Shown here one piece after another: positions 15,423 through 23,459 of a DNA stretch of 64,000 nt. The position numbers were made by a program, and so were the translations under genes. The stretch covers positions 62,001 through 126,000 of the forward strand of contig NZ_JAKLLN010000013.1 of NCBI RefSeq assembly GCF_023150065.1. The letters run 5' to 3'. Below the pieces are notes generated by a model. It made no database searches, was not told the origin of the DNA, and saw only the letters and a list, made by a program, of their open reading frames with translations. Position 1 is the stretch's first letter, and each line of letters starts with the position of its first letter. This stretch comes from Zoogloea sp. GTDB lineage: Bacteria > Pseudomonadota > Gammaproteobacteria > Burkholderiales > Rhodocyclaceae.

Positions 15423-16120
15423 TGGACGTGCGCGATCAAGCCTTGCTGGCCTCCTGCCCGGTGGTGGCCGCACCGCGTTTCAGCCCGCTGCCGGACATGG
15501 CCAACGGCCAGCGCATCATCGTGGCGAGCAACGGCTGGTTCGTCCAGACCCGGCTGGACTGGCTCGACTGCATCACCGCACTGAGCCTGGATACCCCGGC
15601 GATGCGCCTGCCCTACGGTGAAGTCCGGGAGCACCTGCGTTTCAGCTTCGGCCAATTGCCGATCCCGCTGATCGAGGCGTTTGTCGCTCATGGCCGCAAG
15701 CACCTGCCCGATGAAGCCGCTGGTGTGCTGATCTACTCGCGCGGCACCGGGCGGCTGCGACTGGCGTTCTGCGAGGCAGTGCGGGCCTCACCCGTTCGCA
15801 TCGACTACCGAAGGCCACCGATGGCCGACGACGAAACCGTGGCCGTGGACCTGCACACGCACGGACGGGCTCCGGCGTTCTGGTCAGCCGACGACGACCG
15901 GGACGACCAGGGCATCAAGGTGGCGGGGGTGTTCGGTCTGCTGGATCAGCCCAAGCCGATGGCGCGGTTCCGGCTGGTGATCAACGGCCTGTACCAGGAC
16001 TTGCCGCGCCACCCGTGGCCGGGGCCTGATGCGTTTGCGGACAGGGTGGACGGCGAGGAATCCGCCCCTTGGCCGAACCGCTGGATGCGCAGCGTCATCC
16101 GCCGCTGGACAGGCGCTTGA
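15419..16120 (+). CDS. PRTRC protein A (JAB/JAMM metallopeptidase-like)
   Basis: A 233-residue protein with a complete JAMM zinc motif: Glu99 (LPDEAAGVLIY) and H146-x-H148-x7-S156-x2-D159 (DLHTHGRAPAFWSADD). This is the active site of JAB deubiquitinase-like peptidases, which cleave isopeptide bonds or process ubiquitin-like precursors. The N-terminal 90 residues (QRIIVASNGWFVQTRLDWL) are specific to the PRTRC family. It is coupled to protein B by an ATGA overlap and followed by the E1-like gene 51 bp later. A role in maturing or removing protein C is the natural inference. Confidence 0.85.
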   Translation: MMDVRDQALLASCPVVAAPRFSPLPDMANGQRIIVASNGWFVQTRLDWLDCITALSLDTPAMRLPYGEVREHLRFSFGQLPIPLIEAFVAHGRKHLPDEAAGVLIYSRGTGRLRLAFCEAVRASPVRIDYRRPPMADDETVAVDLHTHGRAPAFWSADDDRDDQGIKVAGVFGLLDQPKPMARFRLVINGLYQDLPRHPWPGPDAFADRVDGEESAPWPNRWMRSVIRRWTGA

Positions 16121-16171
16121 AAGCGGCCCCCGGCGCGGGACACTGAGTGCAACACGTCATGGAGGCTGTGC

Positions 16172-17011
16172 ATGGAACATCGAATTGATCCCCGACTGTT
16201 GGAGCGCCGGGTGCGTTGCCATCTGGTCGGGGTGGGGGGCAATGGCGCGCAGATGGCGACATGCCTTGCCCGGCTGGACATTGCGATGCGCGCCCTCGGC
16301 CACCCGTACGGGCTGCATGTGCAGGCCTTCGACGCCGACCGGGTGAGCGAGGCGAATGTCGGGCGGCAGTTGTACAGCGCCGCCGACCTCGGCCGATACA
16401 AGGCGCTGGTGACGGTGCATCGGCTCAACCAGTTCTACGGCCTCGACTGGGACGCCTACCCGATGCGCTACGAGGACTACGTGGAGGGGCACCGGATTTC
16501 AGGTGGCGCTGACATCCTGATCAGTTGCGTGGATAGCCGCGTGGCACGCCGCAACCTGCATCAGTTCCTGTTCCGCGATCACGTTCCGTGTCGCTACTGG
16601 CTCGACCTGGGCAACACGGAAACCACTGCCCAAGTGGTGCTGGGCCAGCCGGACAACCACGCTGTGCTGCGCAACGCGGGCGATGCCCCGAGACTGCCGT
16701 GCGTCACCGAGCTTTTCCCGGAACTGCTCGACGAGACGGTCGTGGAGGACAACCAGCCATCTTGCTCCGTTCGCATGTCGCTGGCCTCGCAGGGGCTGTT
16801 CGTCAATGACGTGGCCGTGCGCTTCGGTGCGCTGCTGCTCTACGAACTTTTCTCCCGTGGCGGACTGGGCCAGCACGGCGTGGTCATCAACCTCGACAGC
16901 AAGCGAACCGGCCCCATCGAGGTCGATCCTCGAACCTGGGCGCGCTTCGGATTCCGGCATTCTCAAGACGATGCCCACGCAGAGCCTGCAGCCGAGGAGG
17001 CCATGGTATGA
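16172..17011 (+). CDS. PRTRC ThiF-family (E1-like) protein
   Basis: A 279-residue E1/MoeB/ThiF-type adenylating enzyme. It shows the nucleotide-binding GVGGNG (20-25), the Asp/Asn/Arg signature FDADRVSEANVGRQ (Asp54, Asp56, Asn62, Arg65) and the ISCVDSRVARRN helix. Candidate catalytic cysteines for thioester transfer are Cys177 (RLPCVTELF) and Cys198 (NQPSCSV). The MoeB-type zinc Cys-x2-Cys pairs are absent. Such enzymes adenylate the C-terminal glycine of a ubiquitin-like protein using ATP. GGAG precedes the ATG at 16172. The 3' end overlaps the next small gene. Confidence 0.88.
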   Translation: MEHRIDPRLLERRVRCHLVGVGGNGAQMATCLARLDIAMRALGHPYGLHVQAFDADRVSEANVGRQLYSAADLGRYKALVTVHRLNQFYGLDWDAYPMRYEDYVEGHRISGGADILISCVDSRVARRNLHQFLFRDHVPCRYWLDLGNTETTAQVVLGQPDNHAVLRNAGDAPRLPCVTELFPELLDETVVEDNQPSCSVRMSLASQGLFVNDVAVRFGALLLYELFSRGGLGQHGVVINLDSKRTGPIEVDPRTWARFGFRHSQDDAHAEPAAEEAMV

Positions 17012-17208
17012 AGGATTGGAACGTGTGGGTCAGCCGTGAAGGGTGCGGTGTGGTGATCGGCACGGTGTCCGAGGAAAACGAGTCGCTGGCCCGATGCGCG
17101 GCGCTTTCTCGCTACGCGGTTGCCGAAGAAGAACTCGCTTCGGGGGCGGTGCCATCCATGAGATGCGCCATCCTGCCCGACGAGGATTTCGGGGTGTCTC
17201 CGGCGTAG
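17008..17208 (+). CDS. Hypothetical protein, 66 aa
   Basis: A short protein (MKDWNVWVSREGCGVVIGTV...) starting within the stop of the ThiF gene by ATGA, so it is co-translated with the PRTRC cassette. The pattern suggests a small beta-alpha-beta fold with one long helix (SLARCAALSRYAVAEEELA). Two or three cysteines are present, without a recognised motif. Function unknown. A small accessory partner of the E1-like enzyme is conceivable but not shown. Confidence 0.6.
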   Translation: MKDWNVWVSREGCGVVIGTVSEENESLARCAALSRYAVAEEELASGAVPSMRCAILPDEDFGVSPA

Positions 17209-17315
17209 TCCGGGGCGCATCGGGGCAAGGGCTGATCCTCCGATAGACTTGGGACAACCCCGGACGCGGCTTTGCCGACCCGGCGTCAGACGGACAAGCT
17301 GCAACGAAAGCGCTC

Positions 17316-17666
17316 ATGGCACGCAAACGCACCCTGCAAGAGATCGACCGGGAAATCGCCAAGCTGAATCAGGAGGCGGATGCCATCCGCGCATCCGAGA
17401 AAGCAGAAGTGGCGGCCAAGATGAAGGACGCCATTGCCTACTATGGCTTCACGGCCGCCGACCTCGGTCTGGCTCGCGGCGGCAAGAAGGAGGCGAAGGC
17501 CAGCACCAAGGCCAAGCCGAAAGCGGGCAGGGGTGCTGGCAGCGCCCCGGCACGCATCAAGTACAAGGATGATGCGGGCAACGCATGGTCGGGGTTTGGC
17601 CGCAAGCCCAAATGGTTCGTCGAGGCGCTGGCCAGCGGCAAGACGGCCGAGCAACTGCTCGCCTAG
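17316..17666 (+). CDS. H-NS-family DNA-binding protein
   Basis: A 116-residue histone-like protein. The N-terminal helix (RTLQEIDREIAKLNQEADAI) is the oligomerisation coiled coil, the middle is a Lys/Ala-rich linker, and the C-terminal KYKDDAGNAWSGFGRKPKWF is the H-NS DNA-binding hook (W-x-G-x-G-R-x-P). H-NS proteins bind curved AT-rich DNA and silence foreign genes. Carriage on the element may limit the fitness cost of acquisition or regulate element genes. It lies 107 bp after the PRTRC run and is probably expressed separately. The start has only a weak ribosome site. Confidence 0.88.
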   Translation: MARKRTLQEIDREIAKLNQEADAIRASEKAEVAAKMKDAIAYYGFTAADLGLARGGKKEAKASTKAKPKAGRGAGSAPARIKYKDDAGNAWSGFGRKPKWFVEALASGKTAEQLLA

Positions 17667-17854
17667 CCCCAGATGGATGGCAGCCCTGGCCGTGGCTGCG
17701 ATTCATGACGTTTCATTCATCGCACCTTCGAGCGTATGCTGGCGCAAACCCGCCTCATTTCCGCTCGAAGAATCACACGCATGGATCATCTGAATGACTG
17801 GCCCAAGACGGCCATCTGGCCGTCTCCGACGGGCGCGGGAGCGCCTGAACTTCA

Positions 17855-18082
17855 ATGGGTGACCCGATGAGCGAGGATCATCCCATCATCAAGCAGTTCG
17901 AGGCGCAGGCCGAAGTGCTGGACATCACCGGCAGTGCCGAAGCCATTGACGAGGCCATCGTTCAACTGGCCACCTGGATGGACGGCCTCGAACTCTCCGA
18001 TGACGACGCGGCCTTGCTGTGCCGCATCGGGTCCATCCTTTACCGGGAAGGACTGCGCCGGCGCATGGACAAGGCCGGGTGA
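17855..18082 (+). CDS. Hypothetical protein, 75 aa
   Basis: A small acidic all-helical protein (IIKQFEAQAEVLDITGSAEA, then LATWMDGLELSDDDAALLCRI). The ATG at 17867 (MSEDHP) is an equally good start. No known domain. It stands alone between the H-NS gene and the convergent recombinase gene. An inverted repeat GACGGCCA/TGGCCGTC lies just upstream at about 17807-17824. Confidence 0.5.
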   Translation: MGDPMSEDHPIIKQFEAQAEVLDITGSAEAIDEAIVQLATWMDGLELSDDDAALLCRIGSILYREGLRRRMDKAG

Positions 18083-18151
18083 TCCTTGCGGAATGTGGGA
18101 ACGGGGCCGCAATGCCCCCGTTCTCTTTGGCGCAGCGCGCACCCCTACGGT

Positions 18152-19354
18152 TCAGCGCTCCTCGGGCATCTCTTCATCGCCCGGCGTACTCGGCTTCGCG
18201 TCTGGCGGCTGGGCCTTCTGCGCCGCTTGCCGCGCCAGCAGTCCCCCTAAGTAAGCTCCCGAGGCGCGGGGGCGATTGTGGCCAGCCAAGCGGGCAGCCG
18301 AAAGCCTGGCTTGCGCATCCACATCCGGGGGCACGTCCGTTCTGCCGCGCACCGGGGGTGCAACCCCGGCCTTCGCGCTGTAGTGGTCGATCAATGCTTC
18401 ATGCCGCAGACCGTGCGACGTGGCGCCCAGCCCTTCCTTGGTGAGCTGAAAGCGTCCCATCACGTAGTCGAAGCGCCGCAGGTTGCGATCCAGGCTGCGG
18501 CGGGGATCGCCCATGTGTGCGTCGTCATCCGTGGCCAGCGCCTGGGCGAAACGCAGCGCCGCCATGCGCTGCGCTGAATCCAGCGGGACGAAGCGCAGCC
18601 GCCCCCCTTTCGCGCCTTCCTTGATCCGCACGTAGCTGTCGGCCTGTCGTTCTTCGGACGGCAGCCCCGTGGCCTCGAACGGCACCACGCAGCGATGCGG
18701 TCGGAACATGACCGATTCCTTCCTCCGCAGGCCAAAGGCGCGCATCAGCTTGAGCGACGCTCCGATGTAGCGGTCGTAGAGGCACACCTCTTCGATCACC
18801 GCGTCGATGTCGATGCCGGCCGCCGTCCAGCTCTTGTCGCGCTCGGCGTTTTCGTGGCGCTGGTATTCGGCGGGCGTCAGGCCGTAGTGATCCGGCTTGC
18901 GGATGAAGCCCGGCTTGCCCAACCACATCGCCAGTCCCCGCAGGAAACTCAGGTAGGTCTGGATCGTGGCCGGCGCCAGCCGCTCTTTCTGCCAGACGGC
19001 GACCATGGCCCGGATGTGGCGATCCCCCAGGTTGCGCGGGTCGGGCACCATCTTGAAACCGGCCTTCTGGTGCAGGTCGCGGAAGAAGCGCCGCAGGAAG
19101 TCGGCGCGCTCCTGCCGGGTCTTGTGCGAGACGGTCTTCTCCCGTGCGGTGTGCTGGGCGTTGTACAGGGTGATCAGCAGGTCAAGCACACGCATGGGAT
19201 CGGCGTGGCCGGGCCGCAGCCGTTCAAGGGCTTGCTCCGGCGACAGGGTGGCGCGCTCCTGGTCGCGGCGCGGCTGGTGATGGTGGGCGTCACGCCACGC
19301 GCCCAGGGAACCCTGGACACGGCGGGGGGCGTGTTGTGTGTTGAATCTGGACAT
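18152..19354 (-). CDS. Integrase-domain tyrosine recombinase
   Basis: A 400-residue tyrosine recombinase of the integrase-domain type common on plasmids and ICEs. The N-terminal core-binding region (KTRQERADFLRRFFRDLHQK) precedes the catalytic domain, which has Arg in FGLRRKESVMF, His-x-x-Arg-like HGLRHEALIDH, and His/Tyr in LAGHNRPRASGAYLG. The C-terminus is Pro/Gln-rich. The start at 19354 is supported by GGAG seven bases upstream; an upstream in-frame extension lacks this. It is the second recombinase of the element and far from the border, so it may act in resolution or inversion rather than integration. Confidence 0.82.
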   Translation of the reverse strand: MSRFNTQHAPRRVQGSLGAWRDAHHHQPRRDQERATLSPEQALERLRPGHADPMRVLDLLITLYNAQHTAREKTVSHKTRQERADFLRRFFRDLHQKAGFKMVPDPRNLGDRHIRAMVAVWQKERLAPATIQTYLSFLRGLAMWLGKPGFIRKPDHYGLTPAEYQRHENAERDKSWTAAGIDIDAVIEEVCLYDRYIGASLKLMRAFGLRRKESVMFRPHRCVVPFEATGLPSEERQADSYVRIKEGAKGGRLRFVPLDSAQRMAALRFAQALATDDDAHMGDPRRSLDRNLRRFDYVMGRFQLTKEGLGATSHGLRHEALIDHYSAKAGVAPPVRGRTDVPPDVDAQARLSAARLAGHNRPRASGAYLGGLLARQAAQKAQPPDAKPSTPGDEEMPEER

Positions 19355-20559
19355 GGCAAATCTCCGACAGCAGTGCCGTGAGCCGTCCCGGCGGCGCACA
19401 GCGGGAATGGGGTGGAATCCATCGGTTCATCGCCTCGCGGATTCCGATGCGCGGGCGATGCGTGGTCAGGTGTTTCAGCAAGGCGTGCGACCACGAGCGC
19501 GCCATGCCTACCCAGGGGTTTGCCGGTGAGGCGCGGGATGCGCGTCAGCCGACTCGGTCGTTCTTAAAAATGAACACGGTGATCCGTCTCGCTTTCGCAT
19601 TTCTGCGTTCGTCGAGAGTTGGGATGCCGTCCCGCCTCATGGGCCGGGAACAACATCGGCGCCAAGGTCTGGCCTTGCGCGCCATGGGGGATCAATCCTC
19701 TGAATGCGTAGCGTCATCCCCCTGCATGGGTCCGCCCCTTGACCGAAAGTCCAGGGCAGTGCGAGGTTCACGAGCGAGGGGCACATGGGGAGCCCAACAA
19801 GGGGCCAACACAGCCATGTGCTGCGCGAAGTGCGCGTGCTCGAAGGGATGACGGGAACAGCGGCGCGGCATCAGGTGCCGGCCGGGGAACTGCTCGAACG
19901 CAGGACTCGTTCTCGGGGAACGTCTGGCAGATGACTGCCAGCAATGCACTGCGCTGCTCTACGGGGGAAACACTTCGGGCATGGGCTCAAGGGGCCATGC
20001 CGAGCCCGATTCATGGATCGGGACTTGAAGAGGCGGGTAACGACCGCAACGCCTTTCGCTCCGCGATGGAGCAGGCCAGGAGGCCTCGGGAGACTGTAGT
20101 TCACACCCAGGCCGCGATCGGGTCAATGACGAGCAGGGCCGCGCCACCCACTTGACGCCAGAACGGCGGCGTTTGCGGGTGGCCCTTGAAATTGCAACGC
20201 GAGGGGCGCTTATTTTTGGAAAGCCCTCCGGAATGGCCCGCCGCCTGGGGTTGACATTGCTCTTGCCTGCCTCTGGTTTTGATCGTGAGGGTTTCGATGC
20301 CCATTGACCCCTGGGAGCGCCCTCGGCGCTGAAAGCGTGGTCTTGACGACGTCCGATCCAGTGAGACCGTAGTCCGACACGGAAGACGCGGGGCGGCGTG
20401 GTCGGAGGTACTCGACCTGCACACGGCCTCGGCTCGTATCGGCTGGGAACACAGTCCGAGCTGATTGCGAGAACGAGGCTTTCCCCAGCGATTTCCGTGT
20501 GGAACGGTCGCATCGACAAACCGATGCTGACCCCTCTCGAACCCATACAGGAGTCATTC
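19355..20559. other. Hairpin-rich non-coding region B
   Basis: No convincing gene in 1.2 kb; the open frames here have poor composition and no ribosome sites. Small stems include GGCAG/CTGCC near 19926-19939, GGCATGG/CCATGCC (19978-20001), CCCGAT/ATCGGG (20005-20022) and GCTCC/GGAGC (20058-20072). Copy B of the structured element is at 20005-20093. Near the right end is a weak sigma70-like -35 (TTGACA, 20251-20256) without a good -10, then the 5' region of the PRTRC D gene with AGGAG before its ATG. It resembles region A in character. Confidence 0.5.
20005..20093 (+). ncRNA. Duplicated structured element, copy B
   Basis: Hairpin CCCGAT/ATCGGG (20005-20022) leads into the core AAGAGGCGGGTAACGACCGC (20028-20047) plus AACGCC (20048-20053). 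Hairpin GCTCC-GCGAT-GGAGC (20058-20072) and GGCC-AGGA-GGCC follow. The core differs from copy A (950-975) by one base in 26, while the flanking stems differ in sequence but keep their positions. Copy B sits upstream of the actin-like segregation gene; copy A lies 19 kb away in the same orientation. It is a candidate structured RNA or single-stranded DNA signal of the element. Confidence 0.5.
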
Positions 20560-21588
20560 ATGGACTTTGTCGTCAGAGCCGTCGACGTCGGCTTCGGAAA
20601 CACCAAGTACGTCATCAGCGCGTCCGGCAGCGAAATTCGCTGCGCCAGCTTCCCGTCAGTCGCCTATCCAAGCATGCGGGAACCGTCCGCCCAGCCCGGC
20701 TACGAGCGACGCAAGACGGTGGCCATCCCGATCAACGGTCTCTTCTACGAGGTCGGTCCAGAGGTCGAGCTGGCGGCGGATACCTTCCGCGCGACCCAGA
20801 TGCACGACCGCTACACCGAGACGCCCGAGTACATGGCGCTGCTGCGCGGCGCGCTGGCCCTGATGAAGCAGCCGTCGATCGACCTGCTGGTCGTGGGGCT
20901 GCCCGTGGCGGCACTCACTACGAAGAAGACCGCACTCGAGAAGGCCGTGACCGGAACCCACGACATCGGAAACGGCAAGACCGTGGTGGTTCGCAAGGCC
21001 TTGGCCATCGCCCAGCCCCAAGGCGCCCTGGTGGACTTCGCCGTCCAACATGGCAAGGGCGCCACCATCGAGCGGGAGCAGAGCCTGATCCTCGATCCGG
21101 GCTCCCGGACCTTCGATTGGCTGGTGGCCAGGGGCATGCGCCTGGTGCAGGCCAAGAGCCATTCGGTGAACCGGGGCGTCTTCGACATCCTGCAGGCTAT
21201 TGCGGCCGAGATCGGGCACGACATCGGGACGCCGTACAACGACATCGAGGCCATCGACCTGGCACTGCGCACGGGCAAGAACCCGGTGATCTACCAGAAG
21301 CCCTACGACATCTCCCGAGCCATGCCCATGGCGCATTCGATCGCCCAGCAGGCCGTGGCGTCGATGATGCGCTGGATCGACGCGAGCTACAGCTTCCAGA
21401 ACATCATCCTGGTGGGTGGGGGCGCATACCTGTTCAAGAAGGCGGTGAAGGAGGCTTTCCCCAAGCACAAGATCCTGGAGGTCAAGGATCCCTTGCATGC
21501 CAACGTCCGCGGTTTCCAGATCGCCGGCATGAACCACGCGCCCAAGCTCCTGGGAGCACCGGTGGTCGCGGTGCAGGGAGGTGCGTGA
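20560..21588 (+). CDS. PRTRC protein D (actin-like ParM/StbA-type ATPase)
   Basis: A 342-residue actin-fold protein. The phosphate-1 loop is AVDVGFGNTKYV (Asp9), the phosphate-2 loop is LILDPGSRTFDWL, and the adenosine motif is IILVGGGAYLFKKAV. This matches PRTRC protein D, a relative of the plasmid-segregation filaments ParM and StbA, which push plasmid copies apart using ATP-driven polymerisation. The start at 20560 has AGGAG at spacing six. In this element D is split from the main cassette by the H-NS and recombinase genes. It is followed with a TGATG overlap by a ParR-like gene, as in ParM-ParR operons. Confidence 0.85.
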   Translation: MDFVVRAVDVGFGNTKYVISASGSEIRCASFPSVAYPSMREPSAQPGYERRKTVAIPINGLFYEVGPEVELAADTFRATQMHDRYTETPEYMALLRGALALMKQPSIDLLVVGLPVAALTTKKTALEKAVTGTHDIGNGKTVVVRKALAIAQPQGALVDFAVQHGKGATIEREQSLILDPGSRTFDWLVARGMRLVQAKSHSVNRGVFDILQAIAAEIGHDIGTPYNDIEAIDLALRTGKNPVIYQKPYDISRAMPMAHSIAQQAVASMMRWIDASYSFQNIILVGGGAYLFKKAVKEAFPKHKILEVKDPLHANVRGFQIAGMNHAPKLLGAPVVAVQGGA

Positions 21589-21890
21589 TGAACGACACCG
21601 TGTCCCCGAAGCTGGAAACGATCCGGATGCTATTCGAGCTGGATCGGGAGGATGACCCGCGGCTCTACGACGACCTGATCCGCTTCAAGAAGGGTACCAA
21701 GCGCATCAACCGCTTGCGTCTCCTGGCGCACGAGGCCGTGCTTGGGCAGTTCAGCCAAGCCGCAAATGGGGCGGGCGGCCCGGCGGTGCCCGTGCCGCCC
21801 GCTGCGGGGGTTGCAGTCAGTGGCGTGTCCGCAGCGGCTTTCGAGATGCCTGCGGCCGCTGACGTCTTTGCCGCGCCCCTCGAGAACTAG
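21588..21890 (+). CDS. Small ParR-like partner of PRTRC D
   Basis: A 100-residue protein starting in the stop of the actin-like gene. Residues about 8-55 (LETIRMLFELDREDDPRLYD, then RFKKGTKRINRLRLLAHEA) look like a ribbon-helix-helix or short helical DNA-binding region. The C-terminal 45 residues are Ala/Val/Pro-rich and disordered. Position, size and architecture fit the adaptor (ParR/StbB-like) that links an actin-like filament to a centromere. The family identity is inferred from context; no centromere repeats were recognised nearby. Confidence 0.6.
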   Translation: MNDTVSPKLETIRMLFELDREDDPRLYDDLIRFKKGTKRINRLRLLAHEAVLGQFSQAANGAGGPAVPVPPAAGVAVSGVSAAAFEMPAAADVFAAPLEN

Positions 21891-21909
21891 CCTTGCCTGG
21901 AGAACGTCC

Positions 21910-22404
21910 ATGAATGAATCGAACTTCATGTTCATCCACGGCTGGGTGGACGATGTCACCCGGGAAGCCGATCAGGATGCGTATCGCCTTCGAGTGAGGT
22001 TGGCCAACGGGCAGGTCGCGGACTTCCTGCTCAGGAAAATGGAGCGCCCCGTGAGACTGGGCGACGAAGTCAGCATCGTCGTTGAGCGCGATCGGCCCGG
22101 GCGGGTGCTGGTCCTCATGGATCACGCCACGGGTGAAGCAACGAACCAGCTGCGCGAGGATGACGCTTGCCGGCCAACCGATTCGGATGCCGTCATCGTT
22201 GCGGCGACGGCCGGCGGCTTTGCCGTCACGCTGGGCTGGGCGGCGGTGCCCGCCACCTTGTCGTTTGCCGTGCTGTTCTGGCTGGTCGTGCGCTGGTGGC
22301 CTCATGTGCGCCGGCGCCGGACAGCCGCGCTGGTCGACTACCTGGTGGATCGAGAGTACTGCCGCTGGCGATCCGGTCTCGACCGCGGAAGGGCGGCGCG
22401 ATGA
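21910..22404 (+). CDS. Hypothetical membrane protein, 164 aa
   Basis: The N-terminal 75 residues form a likely beta domain (FMFIHGWVDDVTRE ... YRLRVRLANGQVADFLLRKM ... VSIVVERDRPGRVLVL). Residues about 93-125 form one long or two short hydrophobic helices (VIVAATAGGFAVTLGW; LSFAVLFWLVVRWW), followed by an Arg-rich cytoplasmic end. GGAG precedes the ATG. It overlaps the CFI-box gene by ATGA, placing it in one operon with the segregation genes and the nuclease-like gene. Function unknown. Confidence 0.6.
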   Translation: MNESNFMFIHGWVDDVTREADQDAYRLRVRLANGQVADFLLRKMERPVRLGDEVSIVVERDRPGRVLVLMDHATGEATNQLREDDACRPTDSDAVIVAATAGGFAVTLGWAAVPATLSFAVLFWLVVRWWPHVRRRRTAALVDYLVDREYCRWRSGLDRGRAAR

Positions 22405-22862
22405 ATCGGGGCCAGACCTCTCGAGCTCGGGGTGGACGCGCAGGGGTCAGCGCTTCCGAACTTGCGCAGATGGGCGTTTGCGAGCGGCTCGTATTGTTCG
22501 AGCACCGGTATGGTCCGCAACGCTCGGCACAGCAACTTGTCGCCATGAAACGGGGTGACCGCGAGCATCGTCGGTTCTTTCTGGAGGGACAGATCGAGCG
22601 CCGGGGACGCTGCTTCATCGCCACCCTGGTCTATGGGGCGGGGGAGGAGGTCACGACGCTTCGCTCGTTCCGGGACCGGGTGATGCGTCCCACGCGGCTC
22701 GGTCGCGCGCTCATCCTTGCCTACTACCGAACTGCCCCGGGCGTCTGCCGCTTTCTGGAATGCCATCCTCTTCTGGTGCGGGCTATGCGGGGGCTGCTCA
22801 GGCCGGTGGTCTGGATTGCCGCGAAGACCCTGGCCGATCGGGGAGGGAAGGGCGATGTTTGA
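22401..22862 (+). CDS. CFI-box protein with Cas4-like N-terminal segment
   Basis: A 153-residue protein. The C-terminal half is a CFI-box module: CFIATLVYGAGEEVTTLRSF (from residue 71), then RLGRALILAYYRTAPG and a hydrophobic end. This module is found at the C-terminus of many otherwise unrelated proteins, and its role is unknown. The N-terminal half (SASELAQMGVCERLVLFEHR ... RGDREHRRFFLEG) resembles the first helices of Cas4/RecB-type nucleases, with a lone Cys27 and a G-x3-H-like motif. The next gene, overlapping by eight bases, carries the remaining nuclease motifs, which suggests a split enzyme. Confidence 0.6.
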   Translation: MNRGQTSRARGGRAGVSASELAQMGVCERLVLFEHRYGPQRSAQQLVAMKRGDREHRRFFLEGQIERRGRCFIATLVYGAGEEVTTLRSFRDRVMRPTRLGRALILAYYRTAPGVCRFLECHPLLVRAMRGLLRPVVWIAAKTLADRGGKGDV

Positions 22863-23370
22863 GCGCGGTCTCGTGGCCTTGGCCCTGTCGGCATTCGTTG
22901 TCTGGCTGCTGCTGGGGTGGCGCCGACGGCGGAGCGACTGGCTACCCAGGGAGCTGCGGCGGGCCGAACTGGCCTACGCCGAGAAGCTGTTTCGTGGCGA
23001 CGGCCCGACTGTTCTGACGGCCAAGGTCGATCGCGCTTACCGACTTGAGAGCGGGGTTCTCGTGCTGGTGGAGCTGAAAACCCGTGGGGTCAACCGTCCC
23101 TACCGCTCGGACGTGATTGAGCTGTCCGCTCAGCGGGTGGCCATCATGAAGCAGACTGGCGAAGCCGTGGCCAGGCATGGCTATGTGGTTGTGCAGACCG
23201 GAGAAGGTCGCCGCACCGCGCACAAGGTGACCCTGCTGGATGGCGCGGAGGTCGAGGCCTTGGTTGATCGTCGGAAGGCGATCCTGGAAGGAAGTGTTCA
23301 ACCTCTGCGCACTTGCGCACCAAATCTGTGCCGCAAGTGTGTTTTTGCGAAGAAATGCACGGATAGCTGA
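22855..23370 (+). CDS. Membrane-anchored Cas4/RecB-like PD-(D/E)XK nuclease
   Basis: A 171-residue protein with an N-terminal membrane helix (GLVALALSAFVVWLLLGW, residues 5-22) and a cytoplasmic PD-(D/E)XK core: Asp59 (AKVDRAY), Glu73-x-Lys75 (LVELKTRG) and Gln93 (IELSAQRVAI). The C-terminus has four cysteines, C154-x4-C159-x2-C162-x5-C168, as for the Fe-S cluster of Cas4/AddB-like nucleases. The usual N-terminal part of Cas4 is absent here, but something like it is in the preceding gene. Cas4-type enzymes cut DNA ends. A membrane-tethered form could act on transferring DNA. No CRISPR array or other cas gene is present. Confidence 0.7.
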   Translation: MFERGLVALALSAFVVWLLLGWRRRRSDWLPRELRRAELAYAEKLFRGDGPTVLTAKVDRAYRLESGVLVLVELKTRGVNRPYRSDVIELSAQRVAIMKQTGEAVARHGYVVVQTGEGRRTAHKVTLLDGAEVEALVDRRKAILEGSVQPLRTCAPNLCRKCVFAKKCTDS

Positions 23371-23459
23371 CCAAAAGCCAGTGAACTCATAAACACCGGA
23401 TGGCCTGAGCCGTCTTAGTGGGCAGAGGAGAACGTCTTCTCAACGATGACGACAACAGG

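Noticed and set aside
19378-20155. Several 100-200-codon open frames in non-coding region B
   Set aside because: They are on both strands, mutually overlapping, without ribosome sites, and have the Arg/Pro/Gly-rich composition of random high-GC frames.
20398-20559. N-terminal extension of the actin-like protein
   Set aside because: The upstream residues are not family-like, and AGGAG sits immediately before ATG 20560.
22401-23370. Cas4-like protein as part of a CRISPR-Cas system
   Set aside because: No other cas gene and no array of regularly spaced repeats was seen anywhere in the window.
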